A DNA stretch of 64,000 nucleotides, taken from positions 1 to 64,000 of the forward strand of contig NMRB01001116.1 in NCBI GenBank assembly GCA_002633025.1, read 5' to 3'. Positions 21,531 through 32,147 of this stretch are shown here, in pieces. The stretch comes from Notospermus geniculatus (lineage: Eukaryota; Nemertea; Pilidiophora; Heteronemertea; Lineidae). The first letter of the stretch is position 1. Each line of letters begins with the position of its first letter. The notes beneath the pieces are model-generated. The model was not told where the DNA came from. It searched no databases and saw only the letters and a list, made by a program, of their open reading frames with translations. Position numbers and translations under genes: made by a program.

Positions 21531-22421
21531 GTGTCCCCAACTGTAGAGTCGCAGCTTATTTGCAAGAGAAGAGCAAAGGAACACACAAAAAGACAACGCC
21601 GGTGATCTAAGCCGCGACCACATTTTTTGTGGCAGGTACTGCGAGCCCCGACTACCAGGGTCGCCGGCACAGTTGCGGTGACTGACCCCTCTCTCCATGC
21701 AAGACTTTTCTCGGAATGAATCGATCTAGAACAGCGTACACCAATACCGCTGCCAGCAATTGTTTCTCATAACCTGCCTAACCTTTTGGAAACTTCCCTG
21801 ACTAGAATTCCATCAATCTCAACCATTCTAGACGCTCTGCTAACCCTGAGGCGTTTTGCCGGTCCGGTCACCACGACTGCCGACATGCCACAACCCCGGC
21901 CGAGGGCTACTAATATCTCTGAAATATATGAGTGTTCGGACTGTTAGCCCTAACGTATTGAAATTGCTGTGTGATTGATGGCGGCTCTCGAAATATTGAT
22001 CGCATCTTTGAGTGGATATCGATTTGAACTTGGCGAAACGAAGTTGAATACCTTTGGTTGAAGTTCTAAGTTTGTGTCGGCGATCTTACGAATGTAGAAA
22101 GAGGGAGTGCAGAGAGACATCAAAATCTCGAGAGAGTGGATAAAAGTGTACCGTATACACCAAAATCGCAGTTGTAAGGTCACAGAGACTTGGCTTTGCC
22201 ACTGGGATCTAGCTCCTCTAACATCATATCTAAAGCATCGAATCAAAGGTATCAACAGCCTGCTGTGCATGTGCATTGTCAGCAATGCCAACCATCACCA
22301 ACAGGAGAAGCTGGACATCGCACATGGACTGGGTGTGAGGTCAATCAGAAACGCATGGACTTCCTCTTTGTCCTTTGTCCTGTTCAACCACTGAGAAGTT
22401 GGCGCAAGTCAGATTTCACAT
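21531..22421. other. No gene seen
   Basis: Unique sequence up to the start of the large duplication. Frames up to about 113 codons are consistent with chance. Confidence 0.4.
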
Positions 22422-22628
22422 GAGTCAATAAAATCTGTCCTCTGCAGTCAACCATGGAAGGATTTTGAATCTGCTGGTATCAAATTAATCGAGAGAGCTT
22501 GCTCTTCAATTACATGTGTGTATTTTAGGGTAAATACCAAAATTATAAAAGATATTGACCATTTTGTAAGTGTAACATTTTTATTGAGCCACTCTGTATA
22601 TGATATTTGTCGCACCGTCTTCCTCATC

Positions 22629-23105
22629 CATCCTCCCACAGCAGGGCTTTTGTCTCGTTCCTCTTCATACACTCCACACAAAGCCCTGCTGAAATTGGGC
22701 CGTCCAGGCAAGCATGAGGCAGTCAGAAAACCATTGCCCAATCAGAATGCAGCATTTTTAGGGTGTGAATACTTAACAAATATGACTCATAATAACAATC
22801 AAAAATAATAAGAATCTTTCCTATACATAGGAAGAACCTCTGTGATAAAATTCAGTCAATTTTGGAAGATGTAAGTGAGTTGTAAAGCACAAACTGTAAG
22901 GTCATACGGGGTGAAACCACGAAATTCGTAATTCTCCAAGTTATCCTGCCAATACAGGGAGTGCAACTGGAGTATGGAACAGCCACACCAGATTCACTGG
23001 ATGTTCTATTTCAGCAGGGGTTTGTGTGAGCGGATTAAGGGACAAGGGTAAAACCCCCTGCTGTGGGAGGATGAGCGAGATAAAAACCCCTGCTCTTGGA
23101 GGATG
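22629..23105. mobile_element. 477-bp hAT-like foldback, copy in A
   Basis: Ends CATCCTCCCACAGCAGGG and complement, with inner arms carrying ACAAAGCCCTGCTGAAAT and its mirror. An 8-bp duplication TCCTCATC flanks it (22621-22628 and 23106-23113). CA...TG ends with 8-bp duplications mark the hAT superfamily. No transposase. Other copies are at 31252-32147 and 33584-34029. Confidence 0.85.
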
Positions 23106-23860
23106 TCCTCATCGGCATTCTGATCGACTGTCTTAAGTATTGAGAAGATGAGGTTTCAGTTAGTAGTTCGACATCCATTACTTTGAAAAGGTTGTCCATA
23201 AATATGGTCAAGGATCACGGAAACGTCGAATCTAGCCATGACAAACATCGTGGGCTCAAAGGAATAGCCCTGCATATGAAATAAATCTTCCAATCCATCC
23301 CTACATATGAACCCACTCATCGTGGTTGGGACTTGTTCAAAGGCAATTTGTAACCTGTTCACGTTTCCGGAGAGACCCTTATCACTGCTGAAGATTAGAA
23401 GCGGAACCACGGAATCGACTGGCATGAGAGGGACATGTTAGATGGAGAAGACATCCAGACTGGTGTGGGATGCTATCTTGAGCCACAGTCGTGCCCACGA
23501 TGTAGATATAGACATGACTCCACTCAGAGTTTGCAAAAATATATGAAAATGTCAAAGAATCGGCGGGCACGTTGCCTAGATGATGAAGAGAAATCCCAAG
23601 CTCATGGGGGTCTGACGACAAAACGAAACATGACTTTCATCTCTGTGTAATAATGTGCCATGAAGATAATTGGCGCAAGCCAAAAAACCAGGCGAGCAGC
23701 CGCCGTCTTCGTGGTTGCGGCAGAAATGACAAGAAAAATTCAAGTTCTAGATGCGCATTTTGTCTGTGTTTAAGCAGAATGCAGCAAACATACAAATCCA
23801 CGTCTCTGCAATGTATTGGATCTCGCGTCTCTCAGTCGGACTAAAAGGTAGCACAAACCC

Positions 23861-24035
23861 GGTGTAATGTTTTTCACTGCCCCCCGTTTGCCGATGGCCC
23901 CAAACAAAAGATTGACGGAATAAGCGGCAACGTGACAATGAGGGAGGCACTGATCAACATGTCTTTCTGTATTTGAGTGTCCGCCGAACAATAAAGCGGG
24001 CATTGTCATCCGGGGGGCATTCACACACATTACAC
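23861..24035. mobile_element. ~175-bp MITE present only in copy A
   Basis: Inverted ends GTGTAATGTTTTTCACTGCC and CATTCACACACATTACAC, next to CCCCCC/GGGGGG. Copy B reads across the site (near 32875-32890). Confidence 0.65.
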
Positions 24036-24188
24036 TTGTTTTAGCTCAGAGACATGGCTTGCAGAGATGCTCCGACAGAGACGTCCGTTGTACTACCATC
24101 TATTTTTGAAAGTTCATGCATTCTCTATGCAACGTTCTTTTTCAGATTGGAGCAAGCGTATATCACGCCTATTCCTTGAATTTCAAAT

Positions 24189-24555
24189 AGCGTGTTCGAA
24201 AACTTACTCGCGCCTACACCGGCCTGGCACGACGGCGTTTTATTTGCCGGAAGTTCTCCAAATTGGGCTTGTCGCGCCAGGCGCTACTAACCCTCCCCCT
24301 GAGCCGGTTACTTCGGGAAGTATCCCAGCATGCAGAGCATGATGTCACTTCCGAATGTAGATACACACACACAGCCCTCGCATACATCGATCCATACATC
24401 GGCGTGCAAAAGAAATAAAACGCTGTCGTGCCAATCAGAGCGCATCCACCATGACACTATTACTCGTGTCTAACTCGACATCGTTCTTTTATTGGCCTCC
24501 AATGCGCATGTGAGAAAGCGCTAGTGCCTGCCCGGTGGAAGTAATCGAACACGCT
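24189..24555. mobile_element. ~367-bp MITE present only in copy A
   Basis: Terminal inverted repeats AGCGTGTTCGAAAACTT / AAGTAATCGAACACGCT. In copy B the flanking words run together (CAAATTGGACTATCC near 34190). No coding capacity. Confidence 0.75.
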
Positions 24556-25404
24556 GAGTGTGAACTATCCAAGACAGCGTCTGACTGTGAAACTGACCCG
24601 TACTTTATTCATGGCATCGAATTTACATCCCTTCCACAAAACTCACTCGATCCGTGGACTATCGGGAGCCAACCCTACCCTGCGTGTGCCGTCATTATCT
24701 CCTAAAGTGTAAGCTGGAGCCGCTCGGGTTAAAGAGGTGGATGTTGATACCTTCAAATCACAACAAGGGGTAATTTTCCAGGCTCGCTCTTAGCCATGTT
24801 TGCTGGGAATCATTAGTTATATTGTGGTGCGGAGATCGACGACGACCTAATGACGCTACATTAAGTCGGGAACATTTCAAGAGGGGCACTTTCTCCGCGT
24901 GCAAGGCCTAATGATGACTTATTTGGATTTCGCATACTCTGCTAATTGCATGGTCCATTCATTTTGTACGCGGACAATTTACAGTGGTGTGCAAAAATGT
25001 TAGAACACTTGCCAGGAACTGGAAAACTAAGTATGATTTCAATGAAATGACCCCAACGTAGCCATAAAACCATCGTTTCTTTCATTAATGGAACCTTCAA
25101 CCATACTGATATTGCATAATGAATGTTCCAGAGACACCTGCATGATACCTTTGTCAATTTCTGGGGAACATACTGTATTTTGGAAATGTTGAATATAACT
25201 AAGGCCGCATGCAGACTGCAAGCGAAATGGCGAAGCGAAGCGAAGACAATTTCGCCAAGCGATGTGGCGAAAACATTTAAACACTCTGGAAGCTTTGGCG
25301 TACGAAGTATGAGGTAGTACAGACACATGGTAGGCCATGATGGCGTCCTCCACACTTACCGGGGTCAATAATATTTTGGCCTCGGCCCTCTAGGGAACTA
25401 CAAG

Positions 25405-26592
25405 TATATCGGCGATTCAAAAAAAAACGTTCCGAACTTTAAGGGTTAATAAATTTCTCTGTAATTAACGTAGGAATTCGCCACTTATAGTTGGGACCAA
25501 GAACACAATCTGAGGTAATTCACCAAATCTCATTTTTTTCTAGCTGGAAAACTTCCTGAATTATGACAAAAAGTATCACACTGTCTCAAAAAAGGCAATA
25601 TCCAAAGTAAATTGAAAAAAGTCATCGTAACAGGTGATCGATTGGCCATCCATTTTGTTGAAAAACGGCCCTCACACGCTTTTCCATGATTCTCTACCTT
25701 TCTAAATTCCCGTACGATATGATATGACATGATATATTTATTTGACCAACATTACAAATACATTGTGTTCTACATAAATTTAAAAGGTGTGTGGTCAGGA
25801 GCTCAAAAAAGATCTTGGGATCGCTTCCATTTGAGCCCCTTCCTACAAGAATATAACAGGTGGGTACAAGTAATTTACAATTGATTATAGTTAAATACAA
25901 CGTCGACTATTAATAATAAATTAGACAACTCCAACGATGTCCGACACTAAGAGTGAATACAAATGATTGTTAGACTGACAAAGAACAAGTGTAACAGTTT
26001 GGGATATTACAAGCTTCATTGTAGTTGTTTAATATGTAATTTTTAAGATACATGTAGTAAGAAAAGCCTTGTAAACTATGTGTGGTATCATGATATACGT
26101 GCCCCTGTCGTACGATACGTACCCGCCCTGACCACCCTTTTCCTACAAAACACGATTTGATTAACTTATCAAATCGTGTTTTGTGGAAAAACTCCTTGTC
26201 TGCAGCGCTGAAAACCATGTTATTGTTAAACAAGCGAGATACCCAATTCAACTGAACAAAATTTTTGGTTTTTCTATGGCATGATGTGTCTAGACATCAC
26301 GAGGAACAGAAAAACACGCTATATACCGGCAACAAGGTAGAGACGGGTGCCCCAGACGACATTTGATTGACATGTTTGCATGTGACTTGCACTGTGCTGG
26401 ATATTGCATTTTTCAGACAGTGTGATAGGTTTTGTCGTAATTTAGGAATTTTGCTAGCTAGATAAATGAGATTTGGCAAATTACCTCAGATTGCGTGTTT
26501 ATTGATCCCTGTCAAGTGGCAAAGTCGTACGTTAATTGCAAACAAATTTATTAACCCTTAAAGCTCGGAACGTTTTTTTGAACCCCCGATAC
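25405..26592. mobile_element. ~1.2-kb foldback element, copy in A
   Basis: Long inverted arms: the left reads ACGTTCCGAACTTTAAGGGT, continues about 160 bp and includes ACCTCAGATT/AATCTGAGGT. The right arm ends AACGTTTTTTTGAACCCCCG. The same foldback in copy B is 35047-36531. In A it carries the non-LTR insert 25737-26088, and in B the minisatellite foldback 35287-35943. Confidence 0.75.
25737..26088 (-). mobile_element. 5'-truncated non-LTR retrotransposon tail, only in copy A
   Basis: Flanked by a 9-bp direct repeat CATGATATA (25728-25736 and 26089-26097). On the minus strand it ends GTAATGTTGGTCAAATAAA, the usual look of a LINE 3' end with an AATAAA-like tail. The nearby CCAAGATCTTTTTTGAGCTC fits a LINE 3' untranslated region. 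Copy B has the empty site near 36015-36030. No reverse-transcriptase motif remains. Confidence 0.65.
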
Positions 26593-26755
26593 ATTAAAAA
26601 CTTGAAGGACATATACCTCCGTACCATATACAGTTACATGTACTTGCAAAAATTTTAGACCACTAGTCAGTTTTGCTGTTTTTCTGTTTTCACCCTGTGT
26701 TACATGTAGATCATGTAGGTGAATGATTACATCATTTCTTTTGAGTAATGATTAA

Positions 26756-27302
26756 AGTCCTTATTGCACCATTTTTTGCAGCTTGTATAATCATTTGGCA
26801 CAGAATTACAGTGAAAAGTTTTTTATTTCGTGAAAAAATACCATCCGGTAAGAAAGTTATGATTGATTTTGTGAATGACCTAGCTAAAATCAGAATGGTC
26901 CGAGACTGCCTCATTAAGTGATGTCACACTAGGGAATCTGCATAATGAACATGTCATTTCCCTGATTAGAGCGGCCTAGTGAACAAATTAAGCAATGAAT
27001 GTGATGGGAAATTCAACAAAATGCAATTATCATGCAGAAACCATGCGTCCAACGTGCTCTGGTGGTTCAAATTCGAATGAAGTTTTCCCTAGTAATACGT
27101 CACGAATAAATTAGCATATTTACATTGTTGAAGTCGTTCACTGTACGGTTTTTAGCCCAATGATTTTGACTGACAAAATCCTTGATATCTCGCTTACTAC
27201 TTAACATAATTTCATGAAACAAAGAGCAAAATGCAGTTGTGTCTGATGCTTGTACAAAGCTCAAAAAGAGCGAGAATTTCTTTTTGTGGTGCAAGTAGGA
27301 CT
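26756..27302. mobile_element. 547-bp TTAA-flanked element, only in copy A
   Basis: TTAA at 26752-26755 and 27303-27306. Ends AGTCCTTATTGCACC and complement of AGTCCTACTTGCACC. Copy B reads GATTAAAATAAACCC at the empty site (36683-36697), so both insertion and TTAA duplication are directly visible. Non-autonomous. Confidence 0.9.
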
Positions 27303-27393
27303 TTAAAATAACCCCAGAGGGTTGCCCGGGGCCCATTTTAGTCAGGAATTCACACAGGCAAGTTGTTTATGGTCATTTGTATGTCAGTGCACC

Positions 27394-28097
27394 ATGAGGA
27401 AAAAAGCTAGTCTGGATGAGACTCAAAGAGCACAAATAGTGGTTCTGCATCAAGAGGGCTACTCGGAATGCCGGGTAAGCAAAGTTATGCATTGGAGCAA
27501 GACAGCTGTCTGTCACGAAGTTCATTATAGTCATGATAGTGCCAGGGTGTGTGTTGTGGCTGTGTGTTAGTTCTGTGTGGTTGTGTAGATGGAGTGAGTG
27601 AGGTGGTGTTAGTGTGTGACTTGTCTGTGTGGTGGAGCTGGGGGAAGGACTTCCTGCTGTGTGAATGATTGGTGCCATGTTTCAGCAGTTTTCATGTTTT
27701 GTGTTTTACATTTGAAAATCTATCGACATCCTTTTTTATTTTGGTTTCATGTGGCTTGGGGTAGGTACAGTGTCTTGTGTATATTCTTTTGGTGACATAG
27801 TGAAGTTTAGTTTTGAGCTCAAAGATTTTATAGTCGACATGTATACGAGTCGTTCGAGTCTCCTTGTCTTACTGCGTTCGAATCTGTGACACTGTCCATA
27901 CTGCTATTGCAAACTTTCACAAAAATCACTCCTTTTCCGATAAGAAAAAGAGTGGTCGTCCCAGAGTGACTGCAAGTAACTGTACTCCACCACATAAAAT
28001 CAGTCTTCTAATACATTTTTTACCAAATATTGTGGGAACATCTCCCGCTACGACGCCGAGAAGCCGCCTTGCTAATTACTCGGTTCGTTTTTTATAG
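27394..28097 (+). pseudogene. Tc1/mariner-like transposase N-terminus, broken (copy A)
   Basis: From an ATG at 27394 the frame reads MRKKASLDETQRAQIVVLHQ then EGYSECRVSKVMHWSKTAV, the first helix-turn-helix of a Tc1-like transposase. It is cut by a 387-bp insert (27509-27895) absent from copy B. It resumes at 27897 with HTAIANFHKNHSF and KKSGRPR, the basic linker between the two DNA-binding helices in this family. About 105 of the usual ~340 residues remain. The DDE/D catalytic domain is not recognisable downstream. A TGCAAAAATTTTAGACCAC end typical of Tc1 elements lies upstream at 26645-26663. A dead element. Confidence 0.8.
27509..27895. mobile_element. 387-bp insert inside the transposase, only in copy A
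   Basis: Copy B passes directly from GACAGCTG to CCATACTGC, keeping the transposase in frame. In A this GT-rich segment intervenes (TGTCAC near its left end, GTGACA near its right end). The family is unknown and no clear target duplication is seen. It does not have GT...AG intron ends at the junction. Confidence 0.55.
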
Positions 28098-28256
28098 TTA
28101 CCCGGAAGCCGTTAGCCACTTGATGCGCAGTGCGGCTCATTAGGACGCGGCTTGCTGCTATACACATACTGCTTATCCTCGCATGGCTGCCGCATCGTGA
28201 TTACAGTGTGCTGCATCTAGCGACTGATACTTGCAGAGTACGTTCAGTGTACTCCG

Positions 28257-28841
28257 AGTCGCCTCCGAATACTTCGCAAATTTTCGACCCCAATCGGGGT
28301 CTTCCTCAGGCGCTATATAGAAGTGATCTGGAGTAGCGCTAAGATGCGTCCCTGAACGCATTGAAATTCAAATTGGACGCTTGAGGACAAGAGTCAAAAT
28401 AAAAAAAAACGTCCACAGAAAATGAAGGGGACGTATGACAAACGCATGTTTTCAGCTTCTGTAAAGAAAAAATGTCCATTGATGCCAGGTAAATGCATCT
28501 AAAAGGACTTAAATTGTCAAATTTTCTCTTCACCCTAGTTGTTTCACACATATATTGTAATTGCCTTATCTTTTACCTTTTCCTCTGGAAAAGTGGACTC
28601 ATGTCATTTGTATTTGGACTCATGGATTTGGGCTTTGAAACAAGCAGATGAGTCCACTGAGAAAAAATGGACTCATGGAACAAAATCCTTAGCGCCACAT
28701 CCCAGAGTCATTCACCTCTGGGATCTCTTCTATAGCGCCTGAGGAAGACCCCGATTGGAGTCGAAAATTTGCGAAATATTCGGAGACGACTTTCCGATTT
28801 ATTGTATACTGTGTGTCGTTTTTGTGCTCTTTTTGGATATC
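28257..28841. mobile_element. 585-bp insert with inverted hairpin ends and 12-bp duplication, only in A
   Basis: Flanked by CAGTGTACTCCG (28245-28256) and CAGTGTTCTCCG (28842-28853), a 12-bp duplication with one mismatch. Copy B has the single empty site near 37470. Each end carries CCTGAGGAAGACCCC-loop-GGGGTCGAAAATTTG (minus strand around 28286-28301, plus strand around 28747-28762), so the termini are inverted. A variable long duplication and inverted terminal hairpins are reminiscent of Penelope-like retroelement termini. The CTGAGGA...GAAA resemblance to a hammerhead ribozyme core is incomplete, with an extra A before the stem. Confidence 0.7.
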
Positions 28842-29466
28842 CAGTGTTCTCCGCATGGCTTTTTGTTAGGGTGGCCCACCCTACCTTGGCATGATACCAC
28901 CCTACCTTGCAGCCCTATTTTGTAATGGTTTTCTATTACACACCCCTACCTTAATTGGTGACCACCCTATCTTAATTTGCAAAGTAATGGAAAATCCTGG
29001 AATTTCAAGGGTACCACCCTATCTAAAGGGCGGCGCACACTGGCGATTTTTCGAGCGATTTTCTAGGCGACAGGTGTAAAGGGAAAGAATGTCCCCAGGA
29101 AAAACTGTCCCAGGAACAAAAGATCCTATTGTTACATTCTAATCTCTGGGGATTGGTTTTTTTACAGTCATGCCGCTTATTCCGTCATTCAACAATAGAA
29201 GTGGACACTTTTACAGGGGGACACTCTGTACCGCTACACCGGCCTTGCGACCACAGCAGCGACTGAACATATTTTTCGTTTTTTTTTAGTTTTTGTTGAC
29301 ACGTTTGCGACAAATGCTTCCTTGGAAGATCAGTGATGTCGTGGATGACATCACTGATCGACCTCAAAGGTAATTATCGCAGGCGACGTAGTAGTCGCAT
29401 CGGTAGTCGCCCCCATTTTAGTCGCCAGTGTGCGGCGCCCTTTAGGAAATCCTGTGGAGAACACTG
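28842..29466. mobile_element. CAGTGTTCTCC-ended MITE, copy in A
   Basis: Ends CAGTGTTCTCCGCATGG and complement of CAGTGTTCTCCACAGGA. The interior is rich in CCACCCTA(T/C)CTT words. Interrupted in A by 29025-29443. Counterpart in B is 37470-38193. Same end class as 11839-12057. Confidence 0.75.
29025..29443. mobile_element. ~419-bp element, only in copy A
   Basis: Ends AAAGGGCGGCGCACACTGGC and GCCAGTGTGCGGCGCCCTTT, inner GCGATTTTCTAGGCGAC. Copy B reads CCTATCTTAGGAAATCC at the site (38163-38179), consistent with a TA or TTA target. An inverted internal fragment is at 11136-11298. Confidence 0.8.
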
Positions 29467-29858
29467 TAACGTCGGGAAAAAACAAGGAACAAATCATAAA
29501 ATCGCGATAGAGTTGTCTTCTGTTGCGGCTTTGCCATCAAAAAGTCTATTTTTCATGTTTATAGACGAGGCTATTCTTTCCCACATCAATAACCCGCCTG
29601 ACAAAACAACGTCGTCTCGACGCCTCGACCGCCACAGAAATGGAGCCGGTGCACATATAATGGAAAGAGGACACTTTTCTTTTCCAAAGCAGTGCACAAT
29701 ACAAGAAGATAAGCTACAGTAATGGCCAATTTATGATATATTATTAGAGTTTCCATCTTTGGTACGCGACCGCGCGGTCGTCGACCTTAGTATTTGAAAA
29801 GGTTATTGAGGGAAGTTAGACTTTGTAACGTATACGATACCAGTTTCTTCTGTTGGTA

Positions 29859-30108
29859 CAGGGTGACCCCAAAAAATCCGAACCCATAAAAATGTTAATT
29901 AATCCTACATAGGTCCATCAAATTTCTTCAAATTTGGTAGACTTAAACTTCAGTCTATGTATGATCATTCCACAAAGTTTTAGCCATCTGAGTCAGTTTG
30001 CAGAGAATTTTTATGTTCTTTCCAAAATGTACTCCAAATGGCGTCTTCGGCATGTAGGATTAATTAACATTTTTATTTATGGGTTTGGTTTTTTTGGGAG
30101 TCACCCTG
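29859..30108. mobile_element. 250-bp TA-flanked palindromic MITE (copy A)
   Basis: Ends CAGGGTGACCCCAAAAAA and TTTTTTTGGGAGTCACCCTG with TA on both sides. The arms continue with ATAAAAATGTTAATTAATCC. Typical Tc1/mariner-type ends. Present at the same position in B (38598-38842), so it predates the split of the two copies. Confidence 0.85.
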
Positions 30109-30273
30109 TATTACAGGCGACTGTAGAGGGTATGCACGTGATGTCACTTCTTGTTTAGCGTTTAGTTTATGCCGCCATATTGGATGGAAGGTTGAAGTCA
30201 ATGAGGCCAAAAGCAAAATATTTTGTTGAGCTACTTCTAAAATCATTCCAATTTTCTGGTATGTACTGTAGAA

Positions 30274-30508
30274 TCAACCTCGTTCCCAGGGGTCGTTCGC
30301 TTTCTGACAATATGGCGGTCGCGTCACTAACCCCTGGCATCAGCTTTGGATTTAACGCACGTGATTGGTTGACGGGAAACCGTCAAATATATCCAAGAAT
30401 ATACCCAAAGAAATTTTCAAAATATTTTGGATCAAACCAGAAGGTTATCTATATCCAGGTTTGATGATTTTTTGTAAAAAGAATTTTAAAAAGCACTGGT
30501 TAGTATTT
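30274..30508. mobile_element. Partial family-2 foldback at the A/B junction
   Basis: Begins TCAACCTCGTTCCCAGGGG and runs inward as in 4887-5260 (read from its right end) to about 30508, where an unresolved base lies. The second arm is missing. It starts exactly where copy A ends. Confidence 0.75.
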
Positions 30509-31078
30509 NTTCGAAAAACGAAACGAATTTGTATCCACCTTCAAATCAGATCTCTTGCCTAAGGCCTGAAAACTGTCTGGTCCATACTCCACGTTTCCCG
30601 GTTTCGCCTGCATGTTTGTTGACGGCGTCGGTCCATCGTAAACTTCCCTATCTTTCGGCTGTTTGTTTACAATGAAAGAAAACAAAATGTCTTCCTCAGT
30701 ATCCATAGGAATGTTATTACTTGGTCGTGATTGGTTGGTGCTAAACACGTGACGTGGTGCCTCGACTGCGCATGCTGTGTACTTCGTTTCAGTCGTGGTC
30801 ATGAGCGTTGGCGGAATACTGTTTGAAGGTGGCTCGAAGTCGAAATCATACCCAGCTTTCGCCTGTCCTCTTGGAGCATGTTGAGTGGAAGTTTGCGGCT
30901 TTTGGCTCCTCCCAAATCTCGTCAATGTCCCGTGAGGGGTGTTGCTATTCTCATCACCTTCCACTGCAACAGTTTTGAAACTATCCAGGTTAAAATCTAT
31001 GTCAGTTTCAAAGAGTCCATCGGCTTTATGAATAGTTGGAGGAGGAGTCAATAAAATCTGTCCTCTGCAGTCAACCAT
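30500..31078 (-). CDS. 192-codon open frame of unknown function, possible exon
   Basis: The minus-strand frame reads in part DGLFETDIDFNLDSFKTVAV, KAGYDFDFEPPSNSIPP and MDTEEDILFSFIVNK. It is the longest gap-free frame in the window after the repeat-driven ones. Composition suits a soluble, partly disordered protein. The first ~10 codons lie in the start of copy B, where minus-strand CTGCAG and GGACAG could be 3' splice sites. The frame contains one unresolved base near its end and overlaps a foldback end at 30508. I recognise no domain. Host exon, transposon ORF and chance all remain possible. Confidence 0.3.
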   Translation of the reverse strand: MVDCRGQILLTPPPTIHKADGLFETDIDFNLDSFKTVAVEGDENSNTPHGTLTRFGRSQKPQTSTQHAPRGQAKAGYDFDFEPPSNSIPPTLMTTTETKYTACAVEAPRHVFSTNQSRPSNNIPMDTEEDILFSFIVNKQPKDREVYDGPTPSTNMQAKPGNVEYGPDSFQALGKRSDLKVDTNSFRFSXKY

Positions 31079-31251
31079 GGAAGGATTTTGAATCTGCTGG
31101 TATCAAATTAATCGAGAGAGCTTGCTCTTCAATTACATATGTGTATTTTAGGGTAAATACCAAAATTATAAAAGATATTGACCATTTTGTAAGTGTAACA
31201 TTTTTATTGAGCCACTCTGTATATGATATTTGTCGCACCGTCTTCCTCATC

Positions 31252-32147
31252 CATCCTCCCACAGCAGGGCTTTGGTCTCGTTCCTCTTCATACACTCCAC
31301 ACAAAGCCCTGCTGAAATTGGGCCTCCCAGGCAAGCATGGAGGCAGTCAGAAAACCATTGCCCAATCAGAATGCAGCATTTTTAGTTTTCTTTTACTTTG
31401 TGTTGACCTTCGTGCATCTTTTCGCATTGTGCTTGTTATGTATTACACATGTCATATTTATTAAACCCTTTTCTTTCAGCTAAATCAGTTTCTCCTTAAT
31501 TACATCCACTCCCTTTACTAGGTCCAGCAACCATCCGTGGGGCCTGGACACTTTTCTTTCCTTAATTACATCCACTCGCTTATTTAGTTCCAGCAACCAT
31601 TTGTGGTGCTTGGACACTATTCTTTCCTTAATTGCTCACTCATCCTGTCTACACAGGTGTTAGTTCTACATTTGGGTTTCAGCTCAGTCTTTTCTAGAGT
31701 TTCAGATTGTAAAGTTCCACTTGAAAAAGACCCCGGTTGGGGTCGAAAATTCGTGAATTCTGGAGATTGACTTCTTGCTTATTATCAGCATTTTTAGGGT
31801 GTGAATACTAAAAAATTATGACTCATAATAACAATCAAAAATAATAAGAATCTTTCCTATACATGTACGTAGGAAAAACCTCTGTGATAAAATTCAGTCA
31901 ATTTTGGAAAGATGTAAGTGATTTGTAAAGCACAAAACTTAAGGTCAAATTGTGAAAGCACGAAATTCGTAATTCTCCAAGTTATCCTGCCAATACAGGG
32001 AGTGCAACTGGCGTATGGAACAGCCGCACCAGATTCAGTGGATGTTCTATTTCAGCAAGGGTTTGTGTGAGCGGATGAAGAGGAGCGAGGTAAAATCTCC
32101 TGCTGTGGGAGGATGAGCGAGATAAAAACCCCTGCTGTGGGAGGATG
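31252..32147. mobile_element. hAT-like foldback, copy in B, with nested insert
   Basis: Same element and same TCCTCATC duplication (31244-31251, 32148-32155) as 22629-23105, so it is orthologous. Interrupted by the 400-bp insert 31386-31785. Confidence 0.85.
31386..31785 (+). mobile_element. 400-bp insert with exact 12-bp duplication, only in B
   Basis: Flanked by CAGCATTTTTAG on both sides (31374-31385 and 31786-31797). Copy A has the word once. Inside are two imperfect ~65-bp direct repeats (CTTAATTACATCCACT...CCAGCAACCAT...TGGACACT). Near the right end is the hairpin GACCCC-GGTT-GGGGTC followed by GAAAATTCG (31729-31744), close to the hairpins of 28257-28841. The duplication length and terminal hairpin suggest the same retroelement class. 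No coding capacity. Confidence 0.75.

Larger units (their letters stand above)
22422..30274 (+). repeat. Large segmental duplicate, copy A (~7.9 kb)
   Basis: Collinear with copy B at 31045-39008 from GAGTCAATAAAATCTG to TGTACTGTAGAAT, in direct orientation. Shared blocks look roughly 96-99% identical by eye. Insertions present only in A: 23861-24035, 24189-24555, 25737-26088, 26756-27302, 27509-27895, 28257-28841 and 29025-29443. Its right edge coincides with a family-2 foldback. Two alleles wrongly placed in tandem, or a real duplication, would both explain the pattern. Confidence 0.95.

Noticed and set aside
23156-23425. 89-codon minus frame almost identical in copies A and B (32198-32467) as a conserved gene
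   Set aside because: The similarity follows from the recent DNA duplication. The few differences all change amino acids, so there is no sign of coding constraint.
28747-28762. Confirmed hammerhead ribozyme
   Set aside because: CTGAGGA and GAAA are in the right order, but there is an extra A before stem II, and neither a proper stem I nor a clear cleavage triplet could be drawn. Kept only as a hypothesis.
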